Positions 16,636 through 25,317 of a DNA stretch of 35,373 nt are shown one piece after another. Source of the DNA: an uncultured Rhodospirillales bacterium (GTDB lineage Bacteria; Pseudomonadota; Alphaproteobacteria; Acetobacterales; Acetobacteraceae); assembly GCA_945957135.1 (NCBI GenBank), contig CAMFLK010000010.1:1-35373 (forward strand), given 5' to 3'. The notes under the pieces were generated by a model. That model did no database searches and was not told the origin of the DNA. It was given only the letters and a program-made list of their open reading frames with translations. A program made the position numbers and the translations under genes. Numbering within the stretch: the first letter of the stretch is position 1; every line of letters starts with the position of its first letter.

Positions 16636-17928
16636 CTACCAGCCCAGCGTGGATTTCGCCCGCCCGAGGATGGCGTCCACACTTTCGCTGGTGCCGATCA
16701 GCTCCTGCAGGGCCGTGTTCATCACGGGGAAGATCTTGGTGATGTTGGGCATGCGCTGCGGGAAGGTCATGACGCCGGGCGCCGCGAGCAGGGCCGTGAA
16801 GGCGTGGATGTCGGCCGCGGCCGGCGTCGCGAAATAGGGGTCCTGCAGCACCGAGCGCCGGTCGGGCACGAGCCCCGCGGTCTTCGCCCATTCCAGCGAC
16901 GCCTCCGTGCTGAACAGGCTCTCGACGAAGGCGGTGGCCGCGGACGGATTGGCCGATCTCGCGGAAATGCCCACCGTCCAGTACGGGCCGAGCAGCACCG
17001 CCGGCGGGTTCGTGCCGAAGGCCGGCCAGGCCGACACCGCCAGGCTCTTGCCGTCATAGCCGGCGGCGATCTGCTTGTATTGCTGGAAGCGCGGCGCGAA
17101 GGCCTGCACCATCGCGAAGCGACCGGAGGCGAACTGGTCCTGGATGTCGTCGCCCATCGCGTTCAGCAGCGTCGGCGACAGCGCGCCATTCGCCACGAGC
17201 TGCCTGACGACATTGGCCGCCTCCTTCGCCTCCGGTCCGGTCACGCTGAACTGCCCGGTCGCCGCGTCGAAGATCGAGGGACCGAAGCCGGTCATGATGT
17301 TGATGAAGGCGGAGACGCTGTTGTCGTTGGTCGGCAGGCCGAAGCCCAGCCGGTCGCCCTTGGTCAGCTTGCCGGCGGCGGAGATGAATGTGTCCCAGGT
17401 CAGCGGCGGGGCATCGAGGCCGAGTTCGCCCAGCGCGTCCTTGCGATAGAAGATCGCCTGGGCCGGGCTCGGCCAGATCGGCAGGGAGGTGCGTTTCCCG
17501 TCGAACACCGATTTCTGGACGAAGACCGGATAGAGATCGGGCAGCGCCTTGGCCTTGAACTCGGCCGAGAGCAGGTCGTCGAGATTGGCGAGCGCGCCGC
17601 GCTGCTGCACGAGGTCGAGGAAGGTGTCGCGCATCCAGATCACGTCGGGCGCGCGATTCTGGGCCGCGGCGGCGACGAATTTCACCTCCAGCTCCTGGAA
17701 GGGCTGGGACTCGATGCGGATCGCGACGCCGGGATGCGTGGCCTTGAAGCGCTGGATGATGTCGCGCAGCACCACCTCGCGTGGCGACTTCCCGTCCGCC
17801 CCGAGAAAGGTCCAGACCCGCACCGTGCCGGAAAGCGCCTGCGCGCGGGCCGGCTTCGGCAGGCCCGCGAGCGCCAGGGTCGCGGCGCCGGCGCGCAGCA
17901 TGAACCTTCTGTCGAACATCGTTTTCAT
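16636..17928 (-). CDS. Sugar-binding protein of ABC importer, family 1
   Basis: This 430-residue periplasmic receptor is for a carbohydrate. The N-terminus has a charged start (MKTMFDRRFMLR), a hydrophobic core (AGAATLALAGL) and an ARAQA cleavage site. The mature protein opens GTVRVWTFLGADG and contains FKATHPGVAIRIESQPFQELEVKF, APDVIWMRDTFLDL and SLPIWPSPAQAIFYRKDAL, all typical of family 1 solute-binding proteins. GGGGAG lies about ten bases before the ATG. It is the first transporter gene after the GntR regulator (30 bases away) and leads the permease-permease-ATPase set. Confidence 0.93.
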   Translation of the reverse strand: MKTMFDRRFMLRAGAATLALAGLPKPARAQALSGTVRVWTFLGADGKSPREVVLRDIIQRFKATHPGVAIRIESQPFQELEVKFVAAAAQNRAPDVIWMRDTFLDLVQQRGALANLDDLLSAEFKAKALPDLYPVFVQKSVFDGKRTSLPIWPSPAQAIFYRKDALGELGLDAPPLTWDTFISAAGKLTKGDRLGFGLPTNDNSVSAFINIMTGFGPSIFDAATGQFSVTGPEAKEAANVVRQLVANGALSPTLLNAMGDDIQDQFASGRFAMVQAFAPRFQQYKQIAAGYDGKSLAVSAWPAFGTNPPAVLLGPYWTVGISARSANPSAATAFVESLFSTEASLEWAKTAGLVPDRRSVLQDPYFATPAAADIHAFTALLAAPGVMTFPQRMPNITKIFPVMNTALQELIGTSESVDAILGRAKSTLGW

Positions 17929-17958
17929 GACTTGGACTCTCCCCGATCGGCCGCTTGC

Positions 17959-18642
17959 CTACATCTGCAGGTCGCTGAGCACGCGCGTGCGGCCGGCCAG
18001 AAGGTGGCGGCGCATTTCGGCGCGGGCGCGGTCGCCGTCGCGCGCCGCGACGGCGGCGACGATGGCGCCATGTTCGAGAACGATCAGTTCGCGGCGTTCC
18101 GCCATGGTCAGCACGGAGCGCTGCGCCGATAGATTGCCCCAGCTGAAGATGTGCGAGGTCAGCCGCCCCAGCGCGTCCGACAGCTTCGGATTATGCGCGC
18201 AGGCCGCCAGGGCGGCGTGGAAGGCCACGTCCTCGCGCCCGCCCCGCCCGGTGAGCAGGCTGGCCAGCAGCGCCTCCTGCGCCGCGACGAGCCGCGCCAG
18301 ATCTGCTTCGGTCCGCCGGTCGGCCGCCAGCGCCGCGACCTCGCTTTCCAGCGCGAGCCGCACCTCGTGCCACTGGGCCAGTTCGCGCACCGAGGAGATC
18401 GCGGAGAGCCGGACCATCTCCGGCGCGCCGCTGCGCACCGCGTAGGTGCCCGAGCCCTTGCGGGAGCGGACGATGCCCTCCGCCCGCAGCCGCGCCAGCG
18501 CCTCGCGGATGCTGGCCCGCGACAGGCCGAACATCTCGGCGAAATCCGCCTCGGGCGGCAGCCGCGCCCCGTCAGCGACCGTGTCGATGAAGCCGGCGAT
18601 CTGCCGGTAGGCGATCGCGGAGCGGCTTTCCTCCGAGTCCAT
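17959..18642 (-). CDS. GntR-family regulator, FCD type (second)
   Basis: This 227-residue DNA-binding protein has its winged helix-turn-helix at about residues 10-70 (PPEADFAEMFGLSRASIREALARLRAEGIVRSRKGSGTYAV). The FCD ligand domain follows, with REDVAFHAALAACAHNPKL and LEHGAIVAAVAARDGDRARAEMRRHL. It heads the minus-strand sugar-importer operon and is divergent from the enolase-superfamily/GMC pair, so it most likely controls both. A TGTCAGACA palindrome lies just downstream of the divergent plus-strand promoter. Its ligand is probably the pathway's sugar acid, by analogy with the family. Confidence 0.9.
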   Translation of the reverse strand: MDSEESRSAIAYRQIAGFIDTVADGARLPPEADFAEMFGLSRASIREALARLRAEGIVRSRKGSGTYAVRSGAPEMVRLSAISSVRELAQWHEVRLALESEVAALAADRRTEADLARLVAAQEALLASLLTGRGGREDVAFHAALAACAHNPKLSDALGRLTSHIFSWGNLSAQRSVLTMAERRELIVLEHGAIVAAVAARDGDRARAEMRRHLLAGRTRVLSDLQM

Positions 18643-18660
18643 CCTGGTGGCCCTGTTCCG

Positions 18661-18704
18661 TTGACGGCGTTAAATCAGTCTGTTTAAATTTATGTTGTCA
18701 GACA
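18661..18704 (+). promoter_or_regulatory. Promoter and GntR operator for the 18743 operon
   Basis: TTGACG (18661-18666) and TTAAAT (18684-18689) are 17 bases apart, a reasonable sigma-70 promoter. The perfect palindrome TGTCAGACA (18696-18704) lies where transcription would start, a good position for repression. An outer GTCTG/CAGAC inverted pair (18679-18703) overlaps both. Confidence 0.5.
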
Positions 18705-18742
18705 GCTTTGCCGCTGGCAAGTCGAAACTGTCAGGAAGCGCC

Positions 18743-19963
18743 ATGAACAGATTGATCGGCTCGCGGCCGGACGCGCGGATCGCACGGATCGAAATCCATG
18801 AGTTCGGCTATACGGTCGACGGGCTCGGCATCGATGCCAGCGGCAACCGCAGCGTGATGAAGGGCGCGCGGTCGCGGCTGACGGCCTTCGCCGTTCGCAT
18901 CGAGACCGAAGGCGGGCATCGCGGCGAGTATTGCAGCGTCCACAGCGGCAAGAACGGCGTGATGGTCGGCCAGGTCAGGGCCGCCTGCGGCCTGATCCTC
19001 GGCGAGGACGCCGAAGAACGAGAGGCGATCTACAACAAGCTGAAGCGCGCCCACCGCCACTACATGGCGATCGGCCATTCCGCGCTGGACATCGCGCTGT
19101 GGGACCTGGCCGGCAAGGCGGCCGGCCGCCCGGTCTGGCGCCTGCTGGGCGGCTACCGCCAGCGGCTGCCGACCTATGCGAGCACGCTGAACGGCGGCCG
19201 CGACGGAATTCTCGACAGCATCGAGGCCTATGCCGACTTCGCCGAGCAATGCCTGGCACTCGGCTATCGCGGCTACAAGATTCACGGCTGGGGCGAAGGG
19301 GACCCAGAGGAGGAAGCGGCGAACCTGCTGCTCTGCGCCCGGCGCGTCGGCGGCCGGATGGCGCTGATGTACGACGCCGCGAGCGAGCTGCGCACGTTGG
19401 CCGACGCGATCCATGTCGGCAAAGCCTGCGACGAGGGCGGCTATCTCTGGTACGAAGACCCGTTCATGGACGCCGGCTGGTCGCCGCACGCGGCCCGGCA
19501 GCTCAAGGCGAGCGTGCGCACCCCGCTGATGCTGACCGAGCATGTGCGCGGACTCGAGAGCAAGGCGGTCTGGCTCCACGAGCGGGCGACGGACTATCTG
19601 CGTGCCGACCCCGATTACGACATGGGCATCACCGGCACGATGAAGGTGGCGCATCTCGCCGAAGCCTTCGGCCTGGACTGCGAGATTCACGCGGCCGGCC
19701 CGGCGCAGCGGCACTGCATGGCCGCAATGCGGAATTCGGGTTGGTACGAGCTCTCGCTCGTCGCCCCCGGCGTCGCGAACCCCGTGCCGCCGGTGTTCGG
19801 CTCGGGCTACAGCGATGCGCTGGAGGATATCGGCGAGGACGGCTGCATGCCCGTTCCCGACGGCGCCGGGCTCGGCGTTGAGTATGACTGGGACTACATC
19901 CTCGCCAACCGCACCGCCTATCAGGAATTCACCCTGAAGAAGGACGGCGAACCCGCGAAATGA
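18743..19963 (+). CDS. Enolase-superfamily protein (mandelate racemase/MLE family), second
   Basis: This 406-residue likely sugar-acid dehydratase has capping-domain and barrel signatures in order: AIGHSALDIALWDLAGKAAGRPV, GYKIHGWGEGDP (K-x-H on strand two), LMYDAAS and WYEDPF with metal ligands, PLMLTEHVRG as third ligand, and DYDMGITGTMKVAHLAEAFG. A histidine in EIHAAGPAQRH is near where the general base is expected. AGGAAG five bases before the ATG at 18743 fixes the start; an in-frame ATG at 18692 lies within the promoter/operator region and is rejected. Its stop overlaps the start of the oxidoreductase (ATGA). It is only distantly like the enzyme at 6869-8026, so it is not a recent duplicate. 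Confidence 0.87.
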   Translation: MNRLIGSRPDARIARIEIHEFGYTVDGLGIDASGNRSVMKGARSRLTAFAVRIETEGGHRGEYCSVHSGKNGVMVGQVRAACGLILGEDAEEREAIYNKLKRAHRHYMAIGHSALDIALWDLAGKAAGRPVWRLLGGYRQRLPTYASTLNGGRDGILDSIEAYADFAEQCLALGYRGYKIHGWGEGDPEEEAANLLLCARRVGGRMALMYDAASELRTLADAIHVGKACDEGGYLWYEDPFMDAGWSPHAARQLKASVRTPLMLTEHVRGLESKAVWLHERATDYLRADPDYDMGITGTMKVAHLAEAFGLDCEIHAAGPAQRHCMAAMRNSGWYELSLVAPGVANPVPPVFGSGYSDALEDIGEDGCMPVPDGAGLGVEYDWDYILANRTAYQEFTLKKDGEPAK

Positions 19964-21646
19964 CGGCCGCCTATGACGACATCATCGTCGGCGCGGGGCC
20001 GGCGGGCTGCGTGCTGGCCAACCGGCTGTCCGCATCAGGGAGGAACCGCGTCCTGCTGATCGAAGCCGGACCCGATTTCGCGCCGGGGCGGGAGCCCGAG
20101 GAAATCCGCGACGTCTATCCCTACCGCGCCGCCTTCAACCCCGCCTATCAGTGGCGCGATCTGCGCGCCCGGCTGATGCCGGTCTCGCACAACGATCCGC
20201 GGCCTTCGCCGGCGGAACCCTATATCCAGCCGCGCGTGATCGGCGGCGGCTCCAGCATGAACGGCGAGATCGGCAACCGCGGCCTGCCCGCGGATTACGA
20301 TGAATGGGCGGCGCTGGGCGCGGATGGCTGGGACTGGCAGGGGGTGCTGCCGTATTTCCGCAAGCTCGAGACCGATATGGATTATGACGGCCCGCTGCAC
20401 GGCTCGTCCGGTCCGATCACCATCAGCCGGGTGATGCCGGAGGAATGGCCCGGCTTCACCCGCGCGACGATGCAGGCGCTGACGGCGGCGGGGTATCGCA
20501 ATATCGGCGACCAGAACGCGGTGTTCGCGGATGGCTGGTTCCCGATGTCGCTGACCACCGATCGCCAATCGCGCCGCTCGGCCGCGATGGGCTATCTCGA
20601 CACCACGACGCGCGGGCGTGCGAACCTTACCATCCGCGCGGGTGTGAAGGTCGATCGTCTGGTGATGGACGGCCGGCGCGCCATCGGCGTTCAGATCGGG
20701 GGGGGAATGCATCGCGGCGCGGCGGATCATTCTCTCGGCAGGCGCGCTGGAGAGTCCGGCGCTGCTTCTGCGGGCGGGCATCGGGGATGCGGGCCGGTTG
20801 AACGCCGCGGGCGTGGCGGTTCTGCACCACCTGCCCGGCGTCGGCCGGAACCTGAACGAGCATCCCTCCCTGGCGATGTCATCCTGGATCCGGCGCGGCC
20901 ATCGCCTGGGCAAGGCACCGCGCCGTCACGTGCAGGCGGCCTGGCGCTATTCCTCCGGGGTCGAGGGTTGCGGCCATGGCGACATGTTCATGGTCGTCGT
21001 CTCGAAATCCGCATGGCATCCGATCGGTCGGCGCATCGGCTCGCTGTTCAGCTGGATCAACAAATCCTATTCCACCGGCTGGGTCCGGCTGAATCCGGAA
21101 AACCCCGCCGGCCGGCCGGAAATCGCCTTCCAGATGCTGTCCGACCCGCGCGACATGGCGCGGATGAAACTGGCGGTACGGCGGATGTGGTCGCTCTATG
21201 CCTCCACGGAAATGCGCCGCGCCTGCAGCGATCCTTTCGCCGCGACGCACGGCGCGATGGCGAAGCTCGTCGGCGGGGTCAGCCTGCGCAACTGGCTGGT
21301 CACGCTCGGTCCGGCGCTTTTGACCGAAGGACCGGGACCGCTGCGCAAATTGCTGATCGACCGCCTCTTCGCCGGCGGCCACGACATCCGCACCGCGCTC
21401 GAGGACGACGAGGCGATGGAGGAGATGATCCGCAAGCATACCATCGGAGGCTATCATCCCTCCGGCACATGCCGAATGGGGCGCCCCGACGACGAGGCGG
21501 CCGTGGTCTCACCGCATAACGGAGCCGTCCATGGGCTCGGCGGCCTGCATGTGGTCGACGCGTCCGTGATGCCCTGCGTGCCGAGGGCCAACACCAATCT
21601 GCCGACCACGATGCTTTCGGAAAAACTCGCGGACGGACTGATCTGA
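19960..21646 (+). pseudogene. GMC-family FAD oxidoreductase, frameshifted in a G8 run
   Basis: Repaired, this would be a flavoprotein of about 561 residues that oxidises an alcohol or sugar. The N-terminal part has the FAD-binding IIVGAGPAGCVLANRLS, LIEAGPD, and VIGGGSSMNGEIGNRGLPADYDEWA. The frame breaks at a run of eight G at 20698-20705. Removing one G joins it to ECIAARRIILSAGALESPALLLRAGIG, the second GMC signature, and on to GYHPSGTCRMG and VVDASVMPCVPRANTNLPT at the C-terminus. Total length is one base over a multiple of three, as expected for a single added G. It may be a true null mutation, a slippage-prone on/off tract or a sequencing error. It is translationally coupled to the enolase-superfamily gene. 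Confidence 0.88.
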
Positions 21647-21701
21647 CCGGACGGAACTCGGCGAAATGACAACGCCGCAGCGTACTGATCTCGACGTTCG
21701 G

Positions 21702-23903
21702 CTACCGTTCCAGCCGGAGCGACCCGTGCCCTGCCGCCATCCGCACACACACGAAGCCATCTTCGTGGCTCCACGCGCATTCCGAGACAGCATGCCTGTC
21801 CGAGCCTGGTCGCTGACCATCACGAATGACCGCGGTAGGGGCGGTATCACAGCGGATTTCCAGCGCGATACCGCGGCCGGACCGAGTGATGTTCGGATGG
21901 CCGTGTGGAACACCAACATTCACCTCGATCGCCACTGCCGATTCGGTGCAGGTGATGTGGGTGATGGCGTGGACGCCCTGGCGCCATTGGTTCGTATGGC
22001 CGTCGTCCTCGTACAAGGTGAAGGAGCTCTCGCCGGAGGGATAGATCCGTAGCGTGAGTGCATCGGCCTGGCCGTCTCGTGCATTCCGGTCGGGTGAGCC
22101 CATTGGAATAATGCTGCCGGCGCGCACAAATATCGGCAGCCGATCAAGCGGGGCCGCCACTGTCACGCTGCACGGCCCCTGGTACTCGGCTTCCGAGCAG
22201 AAATCGAACCAACGCCCCGCCGGCAGGTAGACAGGCCAATGCGTGGCTCCCTCGCGCGTCACCGGAGCGACCAGTAGGTCGTCGCCCCACAGGTACTGGG
22301 TGCCGAGGTCCCAGGTCTTCGGATCATCCGGATAGTTCAGCACCAGCGGGCGCATCATCGGCAGCCCCTCGCGATGGGCCTGCCACGCCAGCGTGTAGGT
22401 ATAGGGCATCAGCCGATGGCGCAGCCTGATGATCTCGCGGCAGATCGCCTCGATCTCCGGGCCGTGGCTCCACGGCAGGTGCCGGCGCCAGACATGGCCA
22501 TGGCCGCGAAAGATCGAGGTGAAGGCGGCGAATTGCAGCCAGCGCACGAACAACTCGCCCGTGTCCGGCGCGACGCTGTAGAATCCGCCGGCATCGGTGC
22601 CCCAATGCGGCACGCCGGACATGCCGACGTTCAGCCCCGTGCGGATCTGCGCCTCCAGCGTGGCGAAACTGGTGTTGATGTCGCCCGACCACGGCATGGC
22701 CCCGAAGCGCTGCATGCCCGGACCGCCGGAGCGGCAGAGCAGCCAGAGCCGCGCGTCCGGCCGGTCGCGCGCCTCGCCCTCGGCGAAGGCCTGCTGGCGC
22801 AGCAGGTCGAAGCGGTTGTGCAGGTCGCGCGACGGGCCGGCTCGCAGCGCCACATGCTCGGGCGGCCCCTCCCCGCCATCGAGCCACCAGCCGGCGATGC
22901 CCATCTCCACCAGCGCGCGGTGCTGCCGCCACCACCAGTCCCGCACCTCGGCGCGCGAGAAGTCCAGCATGCGCTGGCCTTCCTTGTAGACGGCCGGGCC
23001 GCCGGGCCTGGCGGGCGGCAGGTCGGGATAGGCCCAGCCGAGCAGGTACCCCTCGCGCTCGGCCTCAGCGAAGAGCGGCGAGTCCGGATGCAGCACCGGA
23101 TATTCATGGGTGATCACCTGCATGCCCTGCGCGCGGATTTCCCGCACCATGGCGTCCGCCTCGGCGAACAGCGTCGGCTCCCAGTCGAGATGCCCGACGC
23201 CGGCGTTCCAGCCCTTCGCCGCGCCGTAGGTGGACAGGAAGATCAGCGCGTCGCAGGGAATGTCGCGGGCGCGGAATTCGGCGGCGAGGGCGCGGACCTC
23301 CTCCGCGCTGTCGAAATGGCGGGACGATTGCAGGTAGCCCAGCGCCCAGCGCGGCGGCATCGTCGCGCGGCCGAGCAGGGCGGCAGCCTCGCCCAGCACC
23401 GCCCGCATGTCGCCGGCGATCAGGTAAATGTCGATCGGCCCGCCGGCGGCGGCGCGGTATTCGATGAAGGCGCCGTCGCCGGCATCGCCGGGCTCCAGCG
23501 TCGCCCGGCGCGCGCAGTCGAAGAACACGCCGTAGCCGCCGGTGGACAGCAGCAGCGGCATGGCGATGTCCGCCCCCTGGCCGCGATTGGCCTGGAAGTT
23601 CCAGAAGCGCCGCACCACCCCCAGCCGGTCGAACTGCGCGCCGCCCTCGCCCAGGCCGTAGAAATGCTGTTCGCGGAAGAACTCGAAGCGCAGCAGCAGG
23701 TCCGGCGTCAGGCACGATTGTTCGAGGCAGAGGCGCAGCGCGGGGCGCCCTTCAGCGTCGTTCAGCACCACCGAACCGGGCGTGGCGACGACGGCCGCCA
23801 TCGTGCCCTGGTCCGGCCAGTCGGTGCGCACGCCGTAGGACGCGCCGCCCTCGCCGCCCAGCCGCACCCGCACCATGCGGCTGGTGCAGGCCGCCAGCGT
23901 CAC
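21702..23903 (-). CDS. Glycoside hydrolase family 31 (alpha-glucosidase/alpha-xylosidase type)
   Basis: This 733-residue retaining alpha-glycosidase has the catalytic nucleophile in GIAGWWLDGGEG (Asp342) and the acid/base in MPWSGDINTSF (Asp408). These match the canonical W-x-D-x-N-E and W-x-G-D blocks, followed by GLNVGMSGVPHWGTDAGGF. The N-terminal beta-sandwich (FYGLGEGG) and C-terminal beta domains (LPIFVRAGSIIPMG, FTLYEDDG) are present. No signal peptide is seen, so it probably acts in the cytoplasm on an imported glycoside. The start is uncertain: GTG at 23903 lacks a clear ribosome site, and the in-frame LIDDVTLAAC upstream suggests the protein may begin slightly earlier. It is the last gene of the long minus-strand set and ends 55 bases from the convergent GMC gene. 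Confidence 0.93.
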   Translation of the reverse strand: MTLAACTSRMVRVRLGGEGGASYGVRTDWPDQGTMAAVVATPGSVVLNDAEGRPALRLCLEQSCLTPDLLLRFEFFREQHFYGLGEGGAQFDRLGVVRRFWNFQANRGQGADIAMPLLLSTGGYGVFFDCARRATLEPGDAGDGAFIEYRAAAGGPIDIYLIAGDMRAVLGEAAALLGRATMPPRWALGYLQSSRHFDSAEEVRALAAEFRARDIPCDALIFLSTYGAAKGWNAGVGHLDWEPTLFAEADAMVREIRAQGMQVITHEYPVLHPDSPLFAEAEREGYLLGWAYPDLPPARPGGPAVYKEGQRMLDFSRAEVRDWWWRQHRALVEMGIAGWWLDGGEGPPEHVALRAGPSRDLHNRFDLLRQQAFAEGEARDRPDARLWLLCRSGGPGMQRFGAMPWSGDINTSFATLEAQIRTGLNVGMSGVPHWGTDAGGFYSVAPDTGELFVRWLQFAAFTSIFRGHGHVWRRHLPWSHGPEIEAICREIIRLRHRLMPYTYTLAWQAHREGLPMMRPLVLNYPDDPKTWDLGTQYLWGDDLLVAPVTREGATHWPVYLPAGRWFDFCSEAEYQGPCSVTVAAPLDRLPIFVRAGSIIPMGSPDRNARDGQADALTLRIYPSGESSFTLYEDDGHTNQWRQGVHAITHITCTESAVAIEVNVGVPHGHPNITRSGRGIALEIRCDTAPTAVIRDGQRPGSDRHAVSECAWSHEDGFVCVRMAAGHGSLRLER

Positions 23904-23919
23904 ATCATCGATCAGCGGA

Positions 23920-24363
23920 TCACGCCTTCTTCGCGAGGTATTCGGCGATCGCCTGGAAGGCGCGGCGGAACGTGCCGTTCTTCACCTGGTCGACGATCCG
24001 CGCCTCGTCCTCCGGCCTGATGCCGAACTCCGCCCACCAGTCGATGAAGGTGCGGTTGCCCTCAGTGATCGGCAGCACCCGGTACCCGGCCACGTAATCC
24101 GTCACCGGCAGCGGACTCTCCAGGATGCAGTAGATGCATTCATGGTCGCGGTCGGACAGCGACAGCAGCTGCTCGCGCAAGTGCCCGCCATTGGCGAGAT
24201 GGAAGTTGCGCACGCACCCCACCGCGTCGCTCGGCAGCCCGCCCTCGATATGGCTGTCGGCGATGAACGGATGCCATTCCGGCATGCCGTTGAAGTCGCG
24301 GATCAGCCCCCAGACCTTCTCGATCGGCGCGTCGATGACGTCGCTGACGTAGATGCGGACCAT
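23920..24363 (-). CDS. SRPBCC-family protein (START-like fold)
   Basis: This 147-residue protein is of the polyketide-cyclase/lipid-transport type. VYVSDVIDAP-like opening strand (MVRIYVSDVIDAPIEKVWGLI), then DFNGMPEWHPFI, is the standard N-terminal SRPBCC signature. The curved sheet (REQLLSLSDRDHECIYCIL) and the C-terminal helix (RRAFQAIAEYLAKK) follow. Such proteins bind hydrophobic ligands in a central cavity; the ligand here is unknown. The start at 24363 has AGGGGGAAACGAC before it; a longer version would begin inside the 24388-24426 hairpin. It lies 16 bases upstream of the glycosidase start. Confidence 0.85.
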   Translation of the reverse strand: MVRIYVSDVIDAPIEKVWGLIRDFNGMPEWHPFIADSHIEGGLPSDAVGCVRNFHLANGGHLREQLLSLSDRDHECIYCILESPLPVTDYVAGYRVLPITEGNRTFIDWWAEFGIRPEDEARIVDQVKNGTFRRAFQAIAEYLAKKA

Positions 24364-24387
24364 GTCGTTTCCCCCTTGCGGATATGG

Positions 24388-24426
24388 CTCATGCCAACGG
24401 TCATGAAGAATGACCGTTGGCATGAG
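24388..24426. terminator. Strong perfect hairpin between permease and SRPBCC genes
   Basis: Two perfect 17-base arms, beginning CTCATGCCAACGG and ending CCGTTGGCATGAG, flank a five-base GAAGA loop, with TTTT immediately to the right. Read rightward it resembles an intrinsic terminator. Read leftward, the direction of the operon, it lacks a U-tract. It may act as an mRNA stabiliser or attenuator that lowers expression of the last two genes. Confidence 0.6.
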
Positions 24427-24480
24427 TTTTGGTTTGGCGCGCCGCCGCCAGCCAACCCGGCGCGCGGTCCGCGCCGTGCC

Positions 24481-25317
24481 TCATCCCTTCACCGACCCCA
24501 TGGTGAGGCCCCGCACGAGATAGCGCTGCATCACCACGGCGAAGGCCACCACGGGCGTGGAGATCATCACCGCCGCGGCGCCGATCGCCGCCCATTGCAC
24601 GCCGTACTCGTTGCGGAACCCCACCACGGAAAGCGGAGCCGTGGCGGCGCGGGATTGGGTCAGCGCCAGTGCGAACAGGAACTCGTTCCAGGCGGCGATG
24701 AAGACGAACACGCCGGTGGCGACCATGCCGCCGGTCAGCAGGGGCAGCATCATGCTGCGGAAGACGCGGAATTCGGTGCAGCCGTCGATGATCGCGGCTT
24801 CACGCACTTCGGCCGGCACCTCGCGGAAGAAGCCGCGCAGCAGCCAGATGGCGAAGGGCAGGTTGAAGGCGGTGTAGATCACGATCAGCACGAGGCGGGT
24901 GTCGAGCAGCCCAGCATAGGAGGCGGTGAGATAGATCGGGATCAGCAGCGCGATGCCCGGCACCATGCGGGCGACCAGGATGGCGACCAGGAAGATGTTG
25001 CCCCGCATGCGCAGCTGCGTCAGCGCGTAGGCCGAGGGGGCGGCGACCGCCACCACCAGCAGGGTGGAGGGGATGGCGACCAGCGCGCTGTTCAGCATGT
25101 AGCGCTGGAAGCCGGTCTCGAAGAAGATGGTGCGGAACCCGTCCAGCGTGGGGGTGAAGATGAACCTCATCGCCAGCGTGTCCACCGGCTGGCGGATGCC
25201 GGTCAGCACCATCCAGACATACGGAAACAGGTAGAGGAAGGCGATGGCGCACCACAGCGCGGTCAGCGCCAGCTTGACGGTGCGGCGGCTGAAGCGCCGG
25301 GGCTTGAACTGGGCCAT
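24481..25317 (-). CDS. Sugar ABC transporter permease, MalG type (second importer)
   Basis: This 278-residue inner-membrane subunit has its first helix at about residues 15-37 (LALTALWCAIAFLYLFPYVWMVLTG). The coupling loop reads REAAIIDGCTEFRVFRSMMLPLLTGGM, a clear EAA motif, and the C-terminus is QRYLVRGLTMGSVKG. Its start codon shares bases with the stop of the MalF-type gene (ATGA), indicating coupled synthesis. It belongs to the importer encoded at 24481-28882, which has two receptors and no ATPase gene. Confidence 0.93.
   Translation of the reverse strand: MAQFKPRRFSRRTVKLALTALWCAIAFLYLFPYVWMVLTGIRQPVDTLAMRFIFTPTLDGFRTIFFETGFQRYMLNSALVAIPSTLLVVAVAAPSAYALTQLRMRGNIFLVAILVARMVPGIALLIPIYLTASYAGLLDTRLVLIVIYTAFNLPFAIWLLRGFFREVPAEVREAAIIDGCTEFRVFRSMMLPLLTGGMVATGVFVFIAAWNEFLFALALTQSRAATAPLSVVGFRNEYGVQWAAIGAAAVMISTPVVAFAVVMQRYLVRGLTMGSVKG

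Noticed and set aside
21647-21701. Terminator between the convergent GMC and GH31 genes
   Set aside because: The 55-base gap shows no convincing stem-loop.
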